In this document: positions 26,657 to 35,555 of the stretch, piece after piece
Layout of the letters: each line of letters opens with the position of its first letter
Position numbering within the stretch: the first letter of the stretch is position 1
Source: Corynebacterium auriscanis
GTDB lineage: Bacteria > Actinomycetota > Actinomycetes > Mycobacteriales > Mycobacteriaceae
Length of the DNA: 64,000 nt
Assembly: GCF_030408435.1 (NCBI RefSeq)
Contig: NZ_CP047046.1
Span: forward strand, 912,572-976,571
Reading direction: 5' to 3'
Translations under genes and position numbers: made by a program
The notes under the pieces: generated by a model
What the model was told of the DNA's origin: nothing
Databases searched by the model: none
The model's input: the letters and a program-made list of their open reading frames with translations, nothing else

Positions 26657-28217
26657 TCCGAGCGTGTGAATCTGGACCGGCGAGTATATCCCACTCGTCG
26701 GTTTTTTCTGTGGCCAATCCCGGCCGGTAGCCCAACGCATTTTGCGTGAGCCACCACATCACAGCTGCGCCCAAAACCACCCACCACAGGACGTACAGAC
26801 GGTTGTTGCCACCGCCATCGAACATCACCGCGAGCCACATGCAGAACACGGAGGTGAAGAAGATGACGTTGCGGTTCGTTAGCCACAGCCCCATCAACGC
26901 TAGGGGAGCAGCGTAGTACCACGGCAGTGTCACCGTGTTGAAAACGCATGTCACTAGGTATGCCACAGTCATTCCCTTGATGGCGGCGCGCTCGTTAGCA
27001 CGGAAGAGCCACCACGACACCACCAGGCCGATGCCCATCGCCAGCGTAGACCAGGGGCGGAAGGCTGAAACGAGGGAGTTGAACGTGATGGAATCATCGA
27101 TGCGGGAAACAACGGGGTCCAAGGTGGATGCAATAAACGTGGGCAGAGCCAAGGGGTTGATGACCTTGGAGTTGCCCGTTAGCTCGCTGATCCATCCAGA
27201 TGTTTGGCCCGATAACACGGTCACGGCCCACACCACGCCGACGGTGAGGACGACGGAGGCGATTCCGGTCCAGATCAACGTGAAGAAGCGCGGAAGCGTC
27301 TCGCGCCACACCGGGGTGGCGATTGCGCTGGAATGGGTGACCGGCAAGCGGCCTGCGATCCTGCAAACCATAATCCACACAATGAAAGGCAACGCGATAA
27401 AAGCCGTAGCCTTTAACGAACCCCCCACGGCCACGAGCGCAACGGCAAGGAAGCCACCGGGCAGGGGGCGCAGCTCGATCGCGGCGACAAGAGCGGTAAG
27501 TACGAGCGCCATCATCAGATTCTCGTTGTGCATGCCACCGATCAGATGAATCACACTCAGCGGGTTGAAGACACCCAGCCACACGGCGACATCGGAACGA
27601 ACTCCGCAGTGAGGTGCCAAGCGCCACACGGCCCATGCCATGACCAGAACACTGCCGATGGACAGTGCTTTGAACACGAGCGTCCCGGCGGTGATGTTAT
27701 CGCCCGTCACCGTGGTGATGGCTTTGCCCAAGCCTAGGTGGAGGGGGCCATATGGTGTGGTTGTGTTACGCCAGTCCGCAGATACTTCAAACAGCAACGG
27801 GCCGGGGTTGGCCGCGGCGCCGTGCTGGTATGCATCAATTCCATCGCGGGCTAGGGTGCCCTGCATGAGGTAAGAATAAAGATCCCGAGACATCAATGGC
27901 CCAGCGAAAGCCAGCGGGCCAATCCAGGCGGCAATGGCCGAACGCGCGAGGGACGCCCCGTGGCGGAGAATATGACCACCCACCATAATCCAGCTGGCGG
28001 CCATCAAGAGGATCCCGATCCAAAGCAAGATGACGAAGATGCCCGAAAGATGCCCAAATGTGAGGGCATCCAATCCCAAGGCCTGCATGATTCCACCGCG
28101 AGCGCGGATCGCTCCCACAGTGTGCGAGCACAGCGTCACAATGATGGATCCGATGAGGCCGACCTTGACCGCCGTTGAGTAGGAGGCTAGACGTAGTTTC
28201 TCTGCCAATCGATTCAT
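26622..28217 (-). CDS. mptA: alpha-(1->6)-mannopyranosyltransferase MptA
   Basis: A 531-residue GT-C membrane glycosyltransferase with roughly a dozen hydrophobic segments. The first periplasmic loop after the second helix carries the acidic motif region (DLYSYLMQGTLARDGIDAYQHG). The family uses polyprenyl-phosphomannose to lengthen the alpha-1,6-mannan core of lipomannan on the outer face. Gene position next to the Rv2175c-like protein and idsA matches cg2385 and Rv2174. ATG 28217 lies 15 bp after the crtI-like stop, so the two are probably co-transcribed. The last 35 bp overlap the convergent Rv2175c-like gene. Confidence 0.92.
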   Translation of the reverse strand: MNRLAEKLRLASYSTAVKVGLIGSIIVTLCSHTVGAIRARGGIMQALGLDALTFGHLSGIFVILLWIGILLMAASWIMVGGHILRHGASLARSAIAAWIGPLAFAGPLMSRDLYSYLMQGTLARDGIDAYQHGAAANPGPLLFEVSADWRNTTTPYGPLHLGLGKAITTVTGDNITAGTLVFKALSIGSVLVMAWAVWRLAPHCGVRSDVAVWLGVFNPLSVIHLIGGMHNENLMMALVLTALVAAIELRPLPGGFLAVALVAVGGSLKATAFIALPFIVWIMVCRIAGRLPVTHSSAIATPVWRETLPRFFTLIWTGIASVVLTVGVVWAVTVLSGQTSGWISELTGNSKVINPLALPTFIASTLDPVVSRIDDSITFNSLVSAFRPWSTLAMGIGLVVSWWLFRANERAAIKGMTVAYLVTCVFNTVTLPWYYAAPLALMGLWLTNRNVIFFTSVFCMWLAVMFDGGGNNRLYVLWWVVLGAAVMWWLTQNALGYRPGLATEKTDEWDILAGPDSHARTKSAPSPAPAA

Positions 28218-28232
28218 CAGTTGTATTGTCGC

Positions 28233-29918
28233 TTATCGCACCCCGCCGCCGGTAATCCGCCGCGCGGCTAACGCCCCGGAAAGGATGACGGTGGGCACGC
28301 CCACGCCGGGTGTGGTGCCCGTACCGGCCAGCACCAGGTTGTTTAGTCCGAAAGCAGCGCGGTTGCGGGGACGGAACGGTCCCGTCTGGCTGAACGTGTG
28401 AGCGAGCGAAAACGGGGTGCCCGCGGCGAAACCGTGGTCCGCGGCCCAACTGCGCGGGGATTCCACCCGAGCTATGGCCAGGGAATCGGCCAGCCCGTGG
28501 AATCCACGTGATTCTAGTTCTGCGAGAAGCTCGGTGACATACGGACCGGTGATGTCTTGCCATCGCTGGCTGCCGCGCTGCACGTTCGGAGCGGGTGCCA
28601 AGATGCTAACCGGCTCATATTGACCTTGCTCGCCGAAGAGGCGGGACGGACTGGATACGGCGGGGCGGGTCACCAACAGGGACGGGTCGCTCATCAAAGC
28701 GCCGTCAGCAATCAGCTCGCTAAAAGTGCGCTCCCAGTTCATGCCAAAACTGATGGTATGGTGGCGTGAACTCGGCCACTGTGCGGTGATGCGACTGGGA
28801 ATGGAACCGTGCACCACCACAGCTGAGGGGGACCAGTTGTATTTGAATCCTTTTCGGCGCCGTTTCAGCGGTTGCCCAAACAACTGGCCGGCAGCCCCTA
28901 AATCGATCGTGGAAATCACCACATCGGGGCGGAACTCTTTGCCGCTTTGAGTGCGGATTGTGGTGATATGACTGTCGGTCGTGCCTACACTCGTGGCTGC
29001 GTCACCCAGCACAATTTCCACCCCGGCATCACGGGCGGCTGTGGCCATCGCCTCGGCGACCTCTCCGATATTGTCCTGTGGATAGTACACACCCATGGTG
29101 GAATCCATATGCGAAATGACCGCGTACACCGCGCGTGCCTGCTTGGGCGAGGTTCCCGCGTACAGCGCCTGGAACGTGAACAGCTTTTCCAGTTCATCGT
29201 CTGCCAGGTGCTTCCGAGTCACCGCTTGCAGGTTCCCAAACGCGCCGATTGCCGTTAGGTGGCCTAGATCCGACGCCGCGGCGGGAGTGGAGACCATATC
29301 CAATAGGCCATCGAAATCCGCGGCGAGGAAGTTATCGTACGAAGCCGAAAACACTTCGCCCACCCACGCGCGGTGCCGATTGTAGCCCTCTACCAGGCGC
29401 GTGGCTTCCTCTGTGGCACGATCTCCGAATTTCTCGGCGGCGAAACGGGAGATTTCTGTGCGCATCACATCGGCGTCGGAGTAAAGATCAATGTGCCGAC
29501 CGGAGGGAAAGAGACCACGATAAGCCGGCTGCAAGCGGCGGAATGTGAGGCCCAGTTCGGCTGGGGTTCGGCCGACGGCAGCGAGTGCGGAGGCCACCAG
29601 CTGGGGCATGGTGAACACGGTGGCGCCGGTATCCGCACGGAATTCGCCATGGGCGCTGGTCAAGGTCTCGGTGGCGCAGCGACCGCCGACGTGTGAGGTG
29701 GCTTCGATGACCGTGACTCGTTTACCGGCGCCACGCAGGCGCAAGGCAGCAGAAAGCCCCGATAGACCCGCCCCAATGATGACTACGTTGTCGCAGGCGC
29801 CATGGTGCGAACGTACGGATTTGCGACGGGTGGGAAGAGTCAACGGGATCGCTGGGTTGGGAAGGTTGAGGTGGCGGCGAGGGCGCAACCGTGGGGAAAC
29901 TATGGGGCGGGAATTCAT
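28233..29918 (-). CDS. phytoene desaturase-like FAD-dependent oxidoreductase (CrtI family)
   Basis: A 561-residue flavoprotein. The dinucleotide-binding motif VVIIGAGLSGLSAALRLRGAG starts near residue 45, and the C-terminal signature NLVLAGTGTTPGVGVPTVILSG is that of carotenoid desaturases. About 43 arginine- and proline-rich residues precede the fold; no obvious inner start was found. It lies between idsA and mptA, where C. glutamicum has no such gene as far as I recall. No phytoene synthase (crtB) is in the window, so its substrate (a carotenoid or another polyprenoid) cannot be inferred safely. Confidence 0.82.
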   Translation of the reverse strand: MNSRPIVSPRLRPRRHLNLPNPAIPLTLPTRRKSVRSHHGACDNVVIIGAGLSGLSAALRLRGAGKRVTVIEATSHVGGRCATETLTSAHGEFRADTGATVFTMPQLVASALAAVGRTPAELGLTFRRLQPAYRGLFPSGRHIDLYSDADVMRTEISRFAAEKFGDRATEEATRLVEGYNRHRAWVGEVFSASYDNFLAADFDGLLDMVSTPAAASDLGHLTAIGAFGNLQAVTRKHLADDELEKLFTFQALYAGTSPKQARAVYAVISHMDSTMGVYYPQDNIGEVAEAMATAARDAGVEIVLGDAATSVGTTDSHITTIRTQSGKEFRPDVVISTIDLGAAGQLFGQPLKRRRKGFKYNWSPSAVVVHGSIPSRITAQWPSSRHHTISFGMNWERTFSELIADGALMSDPSLLVTRPAVSSPSRLFGEQGQYEPVSILAPAPNVQRGSQRWQDITGPYVTELLAELESRGFHGLADSLAIARVESPRSWAADHGFAAGTPFSLAHTFSQTGPFRPRNRAAFGLNNLVLAGTGTTPGVGVPTVILSGALAARRITGGGVR

Positions 29919-30028
29919 GGGTGGGACCTGCTTAATGCCGCAAAGGGCGATGCGAACTGAGGGATAGAACGGTGGGATAAAAAGGGTGGTGTTAATTGGG
30001 AGGTAGGGGCCGCGGTGAGAACCGAGGG

Positions 30029-31216
30029 TTAAAAGGACCGGGCGGTCAGTTTGCGGGCGTATCCCTCCAGTTCTGCAGTGAGATTCGGACTGAGGCCGGC
30101 TTTGTGAATGTCTTGGATAGCGGTTTCGGATTTCTCGGTGATAAGGCTTTCCACATGACCAGCGGCACCCGAATCACGGATGATCGCACGGAGAGCATCG
30201 ACATCGTCTTCGGCCGTCACGTTGCCGAGACCCTCGCGTAGCGCAGCAGCCTGGGCGGTAGATCCCATCTCGAGCGCTGAATCAATGAGGACGGTGCGCT
30301 TACCCGTTCGCAAGTCATCGCCACTGGGCTTGCCCGTGACGGCCGGATCCCCAAAAACTCCCAGCTGGTCATCGCGCAGTTGGAACGCGATCCCGATGTT
30401 TTCACCAATCGTACGTAGGGCGTGGACCAGTTGCTCAGATGCGCCAGCGAGAGCGGCACCTACGTGCAAGGGGCGAGAGACCGTGTAACTGGCGGTTTTG
30501 TATTTAATGACGGCCCACGCGTAGTCCACGTTTTCTGTACCACTGGCTTCCACGGCGAGATCGAGGATCTGCCCACCGATGACTTCAGTGCGCATTGCCC
30601 GCCAGGCACGGCGGCATTGGTGGAGCCTCTCAGGGCTCAAACCCGAATCCCACAGCAGGTCATCGGCCCAGGCCAAGGCAAGATCGCCGGTGAGGATAGC
30701 CTGGCTCGTACCGTAATGGGCGGATTCACCCCACCATTCACGTTGACGGTGATGACCCTCGAATACGCGGTGGACGGTGGGGTTGCCACGACGGGTGTTG
30801 GATTGATCCACGATGTCATCGTGGATCAGGGCGCAGGCTTGGATGAACTCAAAGGCGCTGATTGCCGAGAGGAAGGAATTCGCTAACGCATCGGGATCTT
30901 GCGCATCGTTACCCGAGGTGGTGAGGGGCTGCCTTCCGCCAGCGGTTGTGGCCTTGGCTTCATCCAATCCGGCTCGCACACCCGCCCACGCAAATGTGGG
31001 GCGCACACGCTTGCCACCATTAACAATGAAATCACCCATGGTCTCAATGGCCTGCGTAACCAAGGGATTGATCTCGAGGAATTCAAGCTGCGATGCGGCC
31101 AAGTACTGGTTCAATCGGCGGTTCACAGCCGCGGGAACTGCGTTCAACGGGGAATCCAGCGCCCAATCATCGGGAGTGTCAAAGGAATTGGCGAAAGCAT
31201 TGCCCTGAGTTCTCAT
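30029..31216 (-). CDS. idsA: geranylgeranyl diphosphate synthase (polyprenyl synthetase)
   Basis: A 395-residue trans-isoprenyl diphosphate synthase. The first aspartate-rich motif is IHDDIVD (residues 133-137 for DDIVD), and the second, in QLRDDQLGVFGDP, is the DDxxG variant. It condenses isopentenyl units to C15-C20 diphosphates for menaquinone, carotenoid and decaprenyl precursors. A polar insertion (about residues 86-112) separates GGKRVRP from the first motif. It is followed on the same strand by the crtI-like gene (110 bp) and mptA, and is divergent from metF (70 bp). Confidence 0.92.
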   Translation of the reverse strand: MRTQGNAFANSFDTPDDWALDSPLNAVPAAVNRRLNQYLAASQLEFLEINPLVTQAIETMGDFIVNGGKRVRPTFAWAGVRAGLDEAKATTAGGRQPLTTSGNDAQDPDALANSFLSAISAFEFIQACALIHDDIVDQSNTRRGNPTVHRVFEGHHRQREWWGESAHYGTSQAILTGDLALAWADDLLWDSGLSPERLHQCRRAWRAMRTEVIGGQILDLAVEASGTENVDYAWAVIKYKTASYTVSRPLHVGAALAGASEQLVHALRTIGENIGIAFQLRDDQLGVFGDPAVTGKPSGDDLRTGKRTVLIDSALEMGSTAQAAALREGLGNVTAEDDVDALRAIIRDSGAAGHVESLITEKSETAIQDIHKAGLSPNLTAELEGYARKLTARSF

Positions 31217-31274
31217 AGTTCCCCAGTGTAGAGATAATTCGCGGAGCTAACGGCGCCGGCGAAACTAGACAGGT

Positions 31275-31280
31275 TAGTAT
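31275..31280 (+). promoter_or_regulatory. -10 hexamer of metF, probable leaderless start
   Basis: TAGTAT at 31275-31280 is followed by exactly 6 nt and ATG 31287, with no Shine-Dalgarno sequence. This is the clearest leaderless arrangement in the window. Confidence 0.55.
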
Positions 31281-31286
31281 GTTTTC

Positions 31287-32255
31287 ATGTCAGCTATTAA
31301 TCGCCAGGTTGCCGTTTCTTCCTCTTTGAATTTTACGACGCCAGGGAGGATCCCCTTCTCGGTTGAATTCATGCCCCCGAGGGACGATGCCGCCGAGATG
31401 CGTTTGTGGAATGCTGCCGAAGCGTTCCATGACCTTGGGGTTAGTTTCGTGTCGGTGACTTATGGTGCGGGTGGATCAACGCGCGCTCGTACCCTTCGTG
31501 TGGCGGAGCGATTGGCGACTAAGCCGTTGACCACGCTGGTGCACATGACCCTGGTGCAACACACTGTGGAGGAGCTCAAGGAGATTCTGCGTGGTTACGC
31601 GGAGTTGGGATTGACGAATTTGCTCGCTCTGCGGGGTGATCCGCCAGGGGATGTGAATGCCGAGTGGATCCCTACTGAAGGCGGGTTGGAGTACGCACAT
31701 GAGCTCATTGAGCTCACCAAATCGATGCCGGAATGCGAACACTTCGATATCGGTATCGCGAGTTTTCCCGAGGGGCACTTCCGCGCCGGGGATTTGGACA
31801 ATGATACGAAATACACCCTGCGGAAGCTTCGGGCGGGGGCCGAGTATTCGATCACTCAGATGTTCTTTGATGTCGACCACTATCTGCGGTTGCGCGATCG
31901 ACTAGCAGCGGTGGACCCAGAGCATGGCGCGAAGCCGATTATCCCAGGGTTAATGCCGATAACGAGTTTGCGCTCAGTGCGGCGTCAGATGGAATTGGCG
32001 GGAGCCAGCCTGCCTTCACCCCTTGAGCAACGACTGCTGAAGGCGGCGGCAGGTGACGAGGAAAGGAACCGTGCCGCGATCCGCGAGGTGGGGATTGAAG
32101 TGACGACCGAGACGGCGGAACGGCTTATTGCGGAAGGTGCACCGGACCTGCACTTCATGACTATGAACAACGTGCGGGCGACACAGGAAGTTCTGCATAA
32201 TCTAGGAATGGCGCCGGCATGGGGGCCCGATCTGGGACACGACATGGTGCGTTAG
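31287..32255 (+). CDS. metF: 5,10-methylenetetrahydrofolate reductase
   Basis: A 322-residue TIM-barrel flavoenzyme that makes 5-methyl-THF for methionine synthesis. Conserved parts are FSVEFMPPRDD (catalytic Glu), VSVTYGAGGSTR, LVHMTLVQH, LLALRGDPP and the ITQMFFD strand. Length is typical of the bacterial short form without a regulatory domain. It starts at ATG 31287 beside a -10 hexamer and is divergent from idsA, as in C. glutamicum (cg2383/cg2384). Confidence 0.95.
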   Translation: MSAINRQVAVSSSLNFTTPGRIPFSVEFMPPRDDAAEMRLWNAAEAFHDLGVSFVSVTYGAGGSTRARTLRVAERLATKPLTTLVHMTLVQHTVEELKEILRGYAELGLTNLLALRGDPPGDVNAEWIPTEGGLEYAHELIELTKSMPECEHFDIGIASFPEGHFRAGDLDNDTKYTLRKLRAGAEYSITQMFFDVDHYLRLRDRLAAVDPEHGAKPIIPGLMPITSLRSVRRQMELAGASLPSPLEQRLLKAAAGDEERNRAAIREVGIEVTTETAERLIAEGAPDLHFMTMNNVRATQEVLHNLGMAPAWGPDLGHDMVR

Positions 32256-32331
32256 CGGCTGCTTGGCGGGCGTACCTCGTCCGCATTGTTTGAATGTGCA
32301 CGTGGTGCGAGTGAGAAGATATAGGGGGGAG

Positions 32332-32961
32332 CTAGGGGGTTGTTGTGGTGGATTTGTTGAGTTGTAGGATCCCGAACGGCCGGGGGTCTGCGCTGAAGCG
32401 GAAGTTGCGCAGTAGGTCGGTGAACCCTTTACTGCGGTAAATCTGCCACGCGGAATTTCCTTCGAGTGGGACCTCTGGGGTGGACAGCATGATCGTTGGT
32501 CGCGTTAAGTGTTCCACGATGTGATCTAGAAGGGTATGGCCTAGGCCCAGACCTTGGAATTGTGGATCGACGTGGATCTCTGCCAGTTCAGAGTAGTTGG
32601 ACAGCATCTGCGCAGCCCGATCTGCGGGCAATCCGGCCTCGATTAATCCACGACGTACCTGCGAATACCACCATGAATGGGGTTCGCCTGTGAAGCCGTA
32701 GGCTACTCCGGCGATGGTATGTGCCGGGTTGTGAATTGAGGGGGTCTGGTCTTGGGGGTGGGAAAGGGCAAGTACGCAGGCGAACCCCGCATTGTCAGCA
32801 CTTGATCGCCACAGCTGCCTGCGTTGGTTGCGCGTGGATTCGGAATATGCCATGGCGCGCAGGTGGATGGTGATGAGCTCTTCCAGCCGGGAGAGAAATT
32901 CCGTAGGGCTGGCGGGGACGATCGAAAACGTCTCAGGAGAGTAGGTGCTGGAGCTGGGCAT
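32332..32961 (-). CDS. GNAT-family N-acetyltransferase
   Basis: A 209-residue acetyl-CoA-dependent acyltransferase. Motif A, IHVDPQFQGLGLGHTLLDHI, includes the QGLGLG pyrophosphate loop. About 75 residues precede the fold core. M. tuberculosis has a GNAT protein (Rv2170, a lysine acetyltransferase) in the same neighbourhood; whether this is its orthologue is inference. It is convergent with metF (76 bp gap). Confidence 0.85.
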   Translation of the reverse strand: MPSSSTYSPETFSIVPASPTEFLSRLEELITIHLRAMAYSESTRNQRRQLWRSSADNAGFACVLALSHPQDQTPSIHNPAHTIAGVAYGFTGEPHSWWYSQVRRGLIEAGLPADRAAQMLSNYSELAEIHVDPQFQGLGLGHTLLDHIVEHLTRPTIMLSTPEVPLEGNSAWQIYRSKGFTDLLRNFRFSADPRPFGILQLNKSTTTTP

Positions 32962-33216
32962 GCATTCTAGTGTGCCATTTATTTGTAGGGGGCAGTGCGG
33001 ATTGTCGTAGGTTTGTCAGCGTCGATTACCGGAGGGGCGAAGGGGAGGGTCGACATATCCCTTAGAGCGTGTGTTCGATTATATGGGGTGAGGTGGATGG
33101 GGTGTCTGGGGTGCTTTTTAGGTTTAAGGGTGCAAGGGAAACGAGGCACGCTCCTCTGAAGATTGGCATAGGTTGGCTCTACCGAGCGGAAGATGTGGTC
33201 AAGGAGGGGTGAGTTA

Positions 33217-33663
33217 ATGACGAAAGAGGACATCATGGCATCGCAAAATTTCAAGGGATCAAACGTAACGCGAATTTCTGGGCGCAAGATTGTCAGCGCG
33301 CGGAGCTTTATCGATGATGCGGAAAAACAGTTGGAGCGTTCTCGGTTCTCGGGGCGGGTAGATGATCGGGTGGTGTTTGCCTATCGGGCGGCTCTGCGTG
33401 CGGCGGGTGCGTTGGTACAAACTGCAATGGTTGGCAGGAAACGTTCTCCGCGGGGTAGCGCATGGGAAAAGCTTCGTGTGTTGCATCCGGATTTGAAGGA
33501 TTGGGTAAAGCTCTTCGAGGGGTATGCGCGCATGGCTAGTCGCGCAGGTATGGGACTGGAATCGGGAATGGATCCCCAGCTTGCTGATCAGTTGTACGCG
33601 GATGCTGCTCGGTTCATAGATTTGGCGCGCGAAGAAACGGGTTACCTGCCGAGCGTTGCGTAG
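33217..33663 (+). CDS. small conserved actinobacterial protein, SAV_6107/HEPN-like
   Basis: A 148-residue, all-helical, positively charged protein (ARSFIDDAEKQLERSRF..., AYRAALRAAGALVQ, WVKLFEGYARMASRAG). It matches what I know of the SAV_6107-like HEPN family, present before the DUF3040 gene and mraZ in corynebacteria and mycobacteria. ATG 33217 is chosen because AAGGAGG lies at 33201-33207, 9 nt upstream. The frame opens at 33193, before that ribosome site. Function is unknown; HEPN folds are often nucleic-acid or nucleotide binding. Confidence 0.8.
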   Translation: MTKEDIMASQNFKGSNVTRISGRKIVSARSFIDDAEKQLERSRFSGRVDDRVVFAYRAALRAAGALVQTAMVGRKRSPRGSAWEKLRVLHPDLKDWVKLFEGYARMASRAGMGLESGMDPQLADQLYADAARFIDLAREETGYLPSVA

Positions 33664-33876
33664 TTTGGGGGTTGGGTCCCTATTTTTGGGGTACAGTGGG
33701 TTAGCAAATATGAATAAATCGGCGACGGTGGAACCTTTTGCGAGGTTTATGCGTTGTGCTGGGTGAAGACCTAGGCGCGGAGGATGGACAAGTTGGGGTC
33801 ATCGCCGGAATAGGTGGTGGCGATCCAGTCTCGCTGGAGCGCTAGGAACGTGTCTAACAAGACCTGGAGGTCGACA

Positions 33877-34302
33877 GTGGCTCTATCGGAGCAAGAAAAG
33901 CGCATGTTGGAGGAGATTGAGCGTGCCCTCATCGCGGAAGATCCGCGCTTGGCACGCAGGGCTTCTGTGCGTGAAGGCTCGGCACCTGGCCTCACGGTGG
34001 GGATTCGCTCCATTGCTTTAATGATGCTTGGTCTCGTGATGCTTATTGGTGGCATCGCATTGGCGCAGAATTCCCTGTGGTTCGTTGTCTTGAGTGTGGT
34101 CGGTTTTCTCGTGATGTTCGGCGGTGGATTGCTGATGTTCAAGCCGGAAATTGCGGGAGTGTCTAGAAGCAAGACTAATGCTGCACGTCAGATTCGGATG
34201 GGGGATAGCGGTGCGACCAAGCGAGATGCGCATAAGCGGACCAGCGATGGTGGCTTCGGGGACCGGTTGGAGAATAGCTTTAAGAAGCGCTTTGATCGGT
34301 AA
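33877..34302 (+). CDS. DUF3040 membrane protein
   Basis: A 141-residue protein. The conserved DUF3040 start MALSEQEKRMLEEIERAL is followed by two transmembrane helices (about residues 47-66 and 70-90) and a basic C-terminal tail. GTG 33877 with CTGGAGG 6 nt upstream fixes the start; the open frame before it is not conserved. The family sits next to mraZ in most actinobacteria (Rv2169c, cg2379), suggesting a link with growth or division, but its role is not established. Confidence 0.88.
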   Translation: MALSEQEKRMLEEIERALIAEDPRLARRASVREGSAPGLTVGIRSIALMMLGLVMLIGGIALAQNSLWFVVLSVVGFLVMFGGGLLMFKPEIAGVSRSKTNAARQIRMGDSGATKRDAHKRTSDGGFGDRLENSFKKRFDR

Positions 34303-34396
34303 TAGGGCAAGGTTCGCGTAGAGCGCGCAACACAACTCCCACTGAGAGAGTAGTGGCGCACGTCGTCAATCCCTCGGTCAGCTTCTTTTTCGGTGA

Positions 34397-34446
34397 ACCC
34401 TAGGCTTCCTGCTCCTTGAGTAAAGGAGGGGAAGTCTAGGGTTTTT
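34397..34446 (+). terminator. terminator after the DUF3040 gene
   Basis: Arms ACCCTAG (34397-34403) and CTAGGGT (34436-34442) continue inward with CTTCC/GGAAG and CTCCTT/AAGGAG, giving a long interrupted stem, followed by TTTTT. It insulates the mraZ region from upstream transcription. Confidence 0.88.
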
Positions 34447-34799
34447 CTATGCCTGATCCGCTCGCGCAGATGTTCTCGGGTTGAGGGAAGTCCCCCCACA
34501 CTGGCTACAGAAAAGGGAAAATTCCCCACTTGCCAACCATGCGTAGGGAAACCAGTCTCGAAGAAATCCAAAATGAGAGTCATGGTTATGTCCGGCTGGC
34601 TTTCAGCCGAGGCTAAAGCGCCAGTAATTGGCCGTGATAAGCGAAAATAAAGTTCCGTTTGCCTGAGGCCACCAGGCGGTTTCGATCGGCCGTGCCCGTC
34701 CGAGTTGAGCTCGGTCGGTGTGGTTTGTGCGCGATAAACGGGTTACTCATCGAGACTTCCCTTTTTTGTAGACACAATTTTCGGCGTGTGCTGGTCTTG

Positions 34800-34825
34800 G
34801 TGGGGTGAAGTGGGGTAAAGTGGGG
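34800..34825 (+). promoter_or_regulatory. MraZ box: three GTGGGG repeats at 10-bp spacing
   Basis: GTGGGG begins at 34800, 34810 and 34820, exactly one helical turn apart with 4-nt spacers. MraZ of other bacteria binds short TGGG-containing direct repeats with this period in front of its own gene. The distance to the mraZ start is about 150 bp. Autoregulation is inferred. Confidence 0.72.
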
Positions 34826-34974
34826 ATCGTTGGTGAGTGGTTACTAAAAGATGCGCTCTGAACAGTGCAAATGTAGTCATCGGCCGGCCTCGGTAGGCAA
34901 AAACATCCGAGATACAACTTCATGTGTGACAACTGAACAGTGGATGGAGTTGACGGGAAAGGAGCCAGGTTCAG

Positions 34975-35406
34975 ATGTTCTTTGGCACTTTTACCCCGAA
35001 ACTCGACGACAAGGGTCGCCTTACCCTCCCGGCTAAATTCCGGGCGGATTTAGAGGACGGCCTGATGGTCGTCAAGGGGCAGGATCGCAGTTTGGCTATC
35101 TACCCGCGTGACGAGTTCCTTGTCCGTGCCCGGAAAGCTGCCGCGGCATCTCGTACCAATCCCAAGGCGCGAGCTTTCGTTCGTAACTTGGCTGCGAGTG
35201 CGGACGAGCAGAATCCGGACTCGCAAGGGCGAATAACAATCGCCCCTGGGCATCGCCAGTATGCGGGACTATCCAAAGAATGTGTGGTCATCGGCAATGT
35301 GGATTTTGTTGAAATCTGGGATGCGGAAGCTTGGCGGGACTACAGCTCTCGCTACGAGGAAGATTTCTCCGCCGGTGATGATGAAGCCTTTGCTGAGTTC
35401 TTGTAG
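34975..35406 (+). CDS. mraZ: transcriptional regulator MraZ
   Basis: A 143-residue protein with two SpoVT/AbrB-like MraZ domains. Each carries the DxxGR signature: [15 protein letters not shown] (about residues 9-23) and [15 protein letters not shown] (about 80-95). MraZ forms ring-shaped oligomers that bind DNA repeats before the dcw cluster. ATG 34975 has AAAGGAG upstream. In C. glutamicum MraZ represses ftsEX and its mRNA is cut by RNase III in the coding region. Here a long hairpin starts only about 40 bp after the stop. Confidence 0.96.
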   Translation: MFFGTFTPKLDDKGRLTLPAKFRADLEDGLMVVKGQDRSLAIYPRDEFLVRARKAAAASRTNPKARAFVRNLAASADEQNPDSQGRITIAPGHRQYAGLSKECVVIGNVDFVEIWDAEAWRDYSSRYEEDFSAGDDEAFAEFL

Positions 35407-35447
35407 CCCGAAGCGCGGAGGCGCCTTAGGCAGGATCGAGAGCTCGG

Positions 35448-35555
35448 GAGAGTGTGCGCAGGCCCTTACCTGCGTGGACGACGTGACGTTTGATGTACTT
35501 CCCCAATATCAAACCCACACCCACGCAGGTGAGGCCCTGTTCGCACTCTCTTTTT
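35448..35555 (+). ncRNA. long imperfect hairpin with T-run between mraZ and rsmH
   Basis: The left arm 35448-35477 and right arm 35521-35550 pair over 30 positions with two mismatches and three G-U pairs. The 43-nt loop holds its own perfect 7-bp stem (35488-35494 with 35508-35514). TTTTT follows directly at 35551-35555. As RNA it would act as a terminator or attenuator, or as a double-stranded RNase III substrate. The structure is seen directly; the role is inference. Confidence 0.75.

Larger units (their letters stand above)
34303..34974. other. mraZ upstream region
   Basis: About 670 bp without a convincing gene. It holds the terminator of the DUF3040 gene (34397-34446), some 350 bp in which I see nothing definite, then the MraZ-type boxes (34800-34825), and finally the mraZ ribosome site AAAGGAG at 34958-34964. 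I compared the middle part with RNase P RNA and 6C RNA and found no match. Confidence 0.6.

Noticed and set aside
33710..33766. 18-codon open frame (MNKSATVEPF...) between the HEPN-like and DUF3040 genes
   Set aside because: Too short to judge; no ribosome site and no conserved feature visible.
34447..34790. Possible RNase P RNA or 6C RNA before mraZ
   Set aside because: A few matching words (GGGAAGTCC, ACAGAAAA) occur, but the conserved core helices and the C-rich loops are missing.
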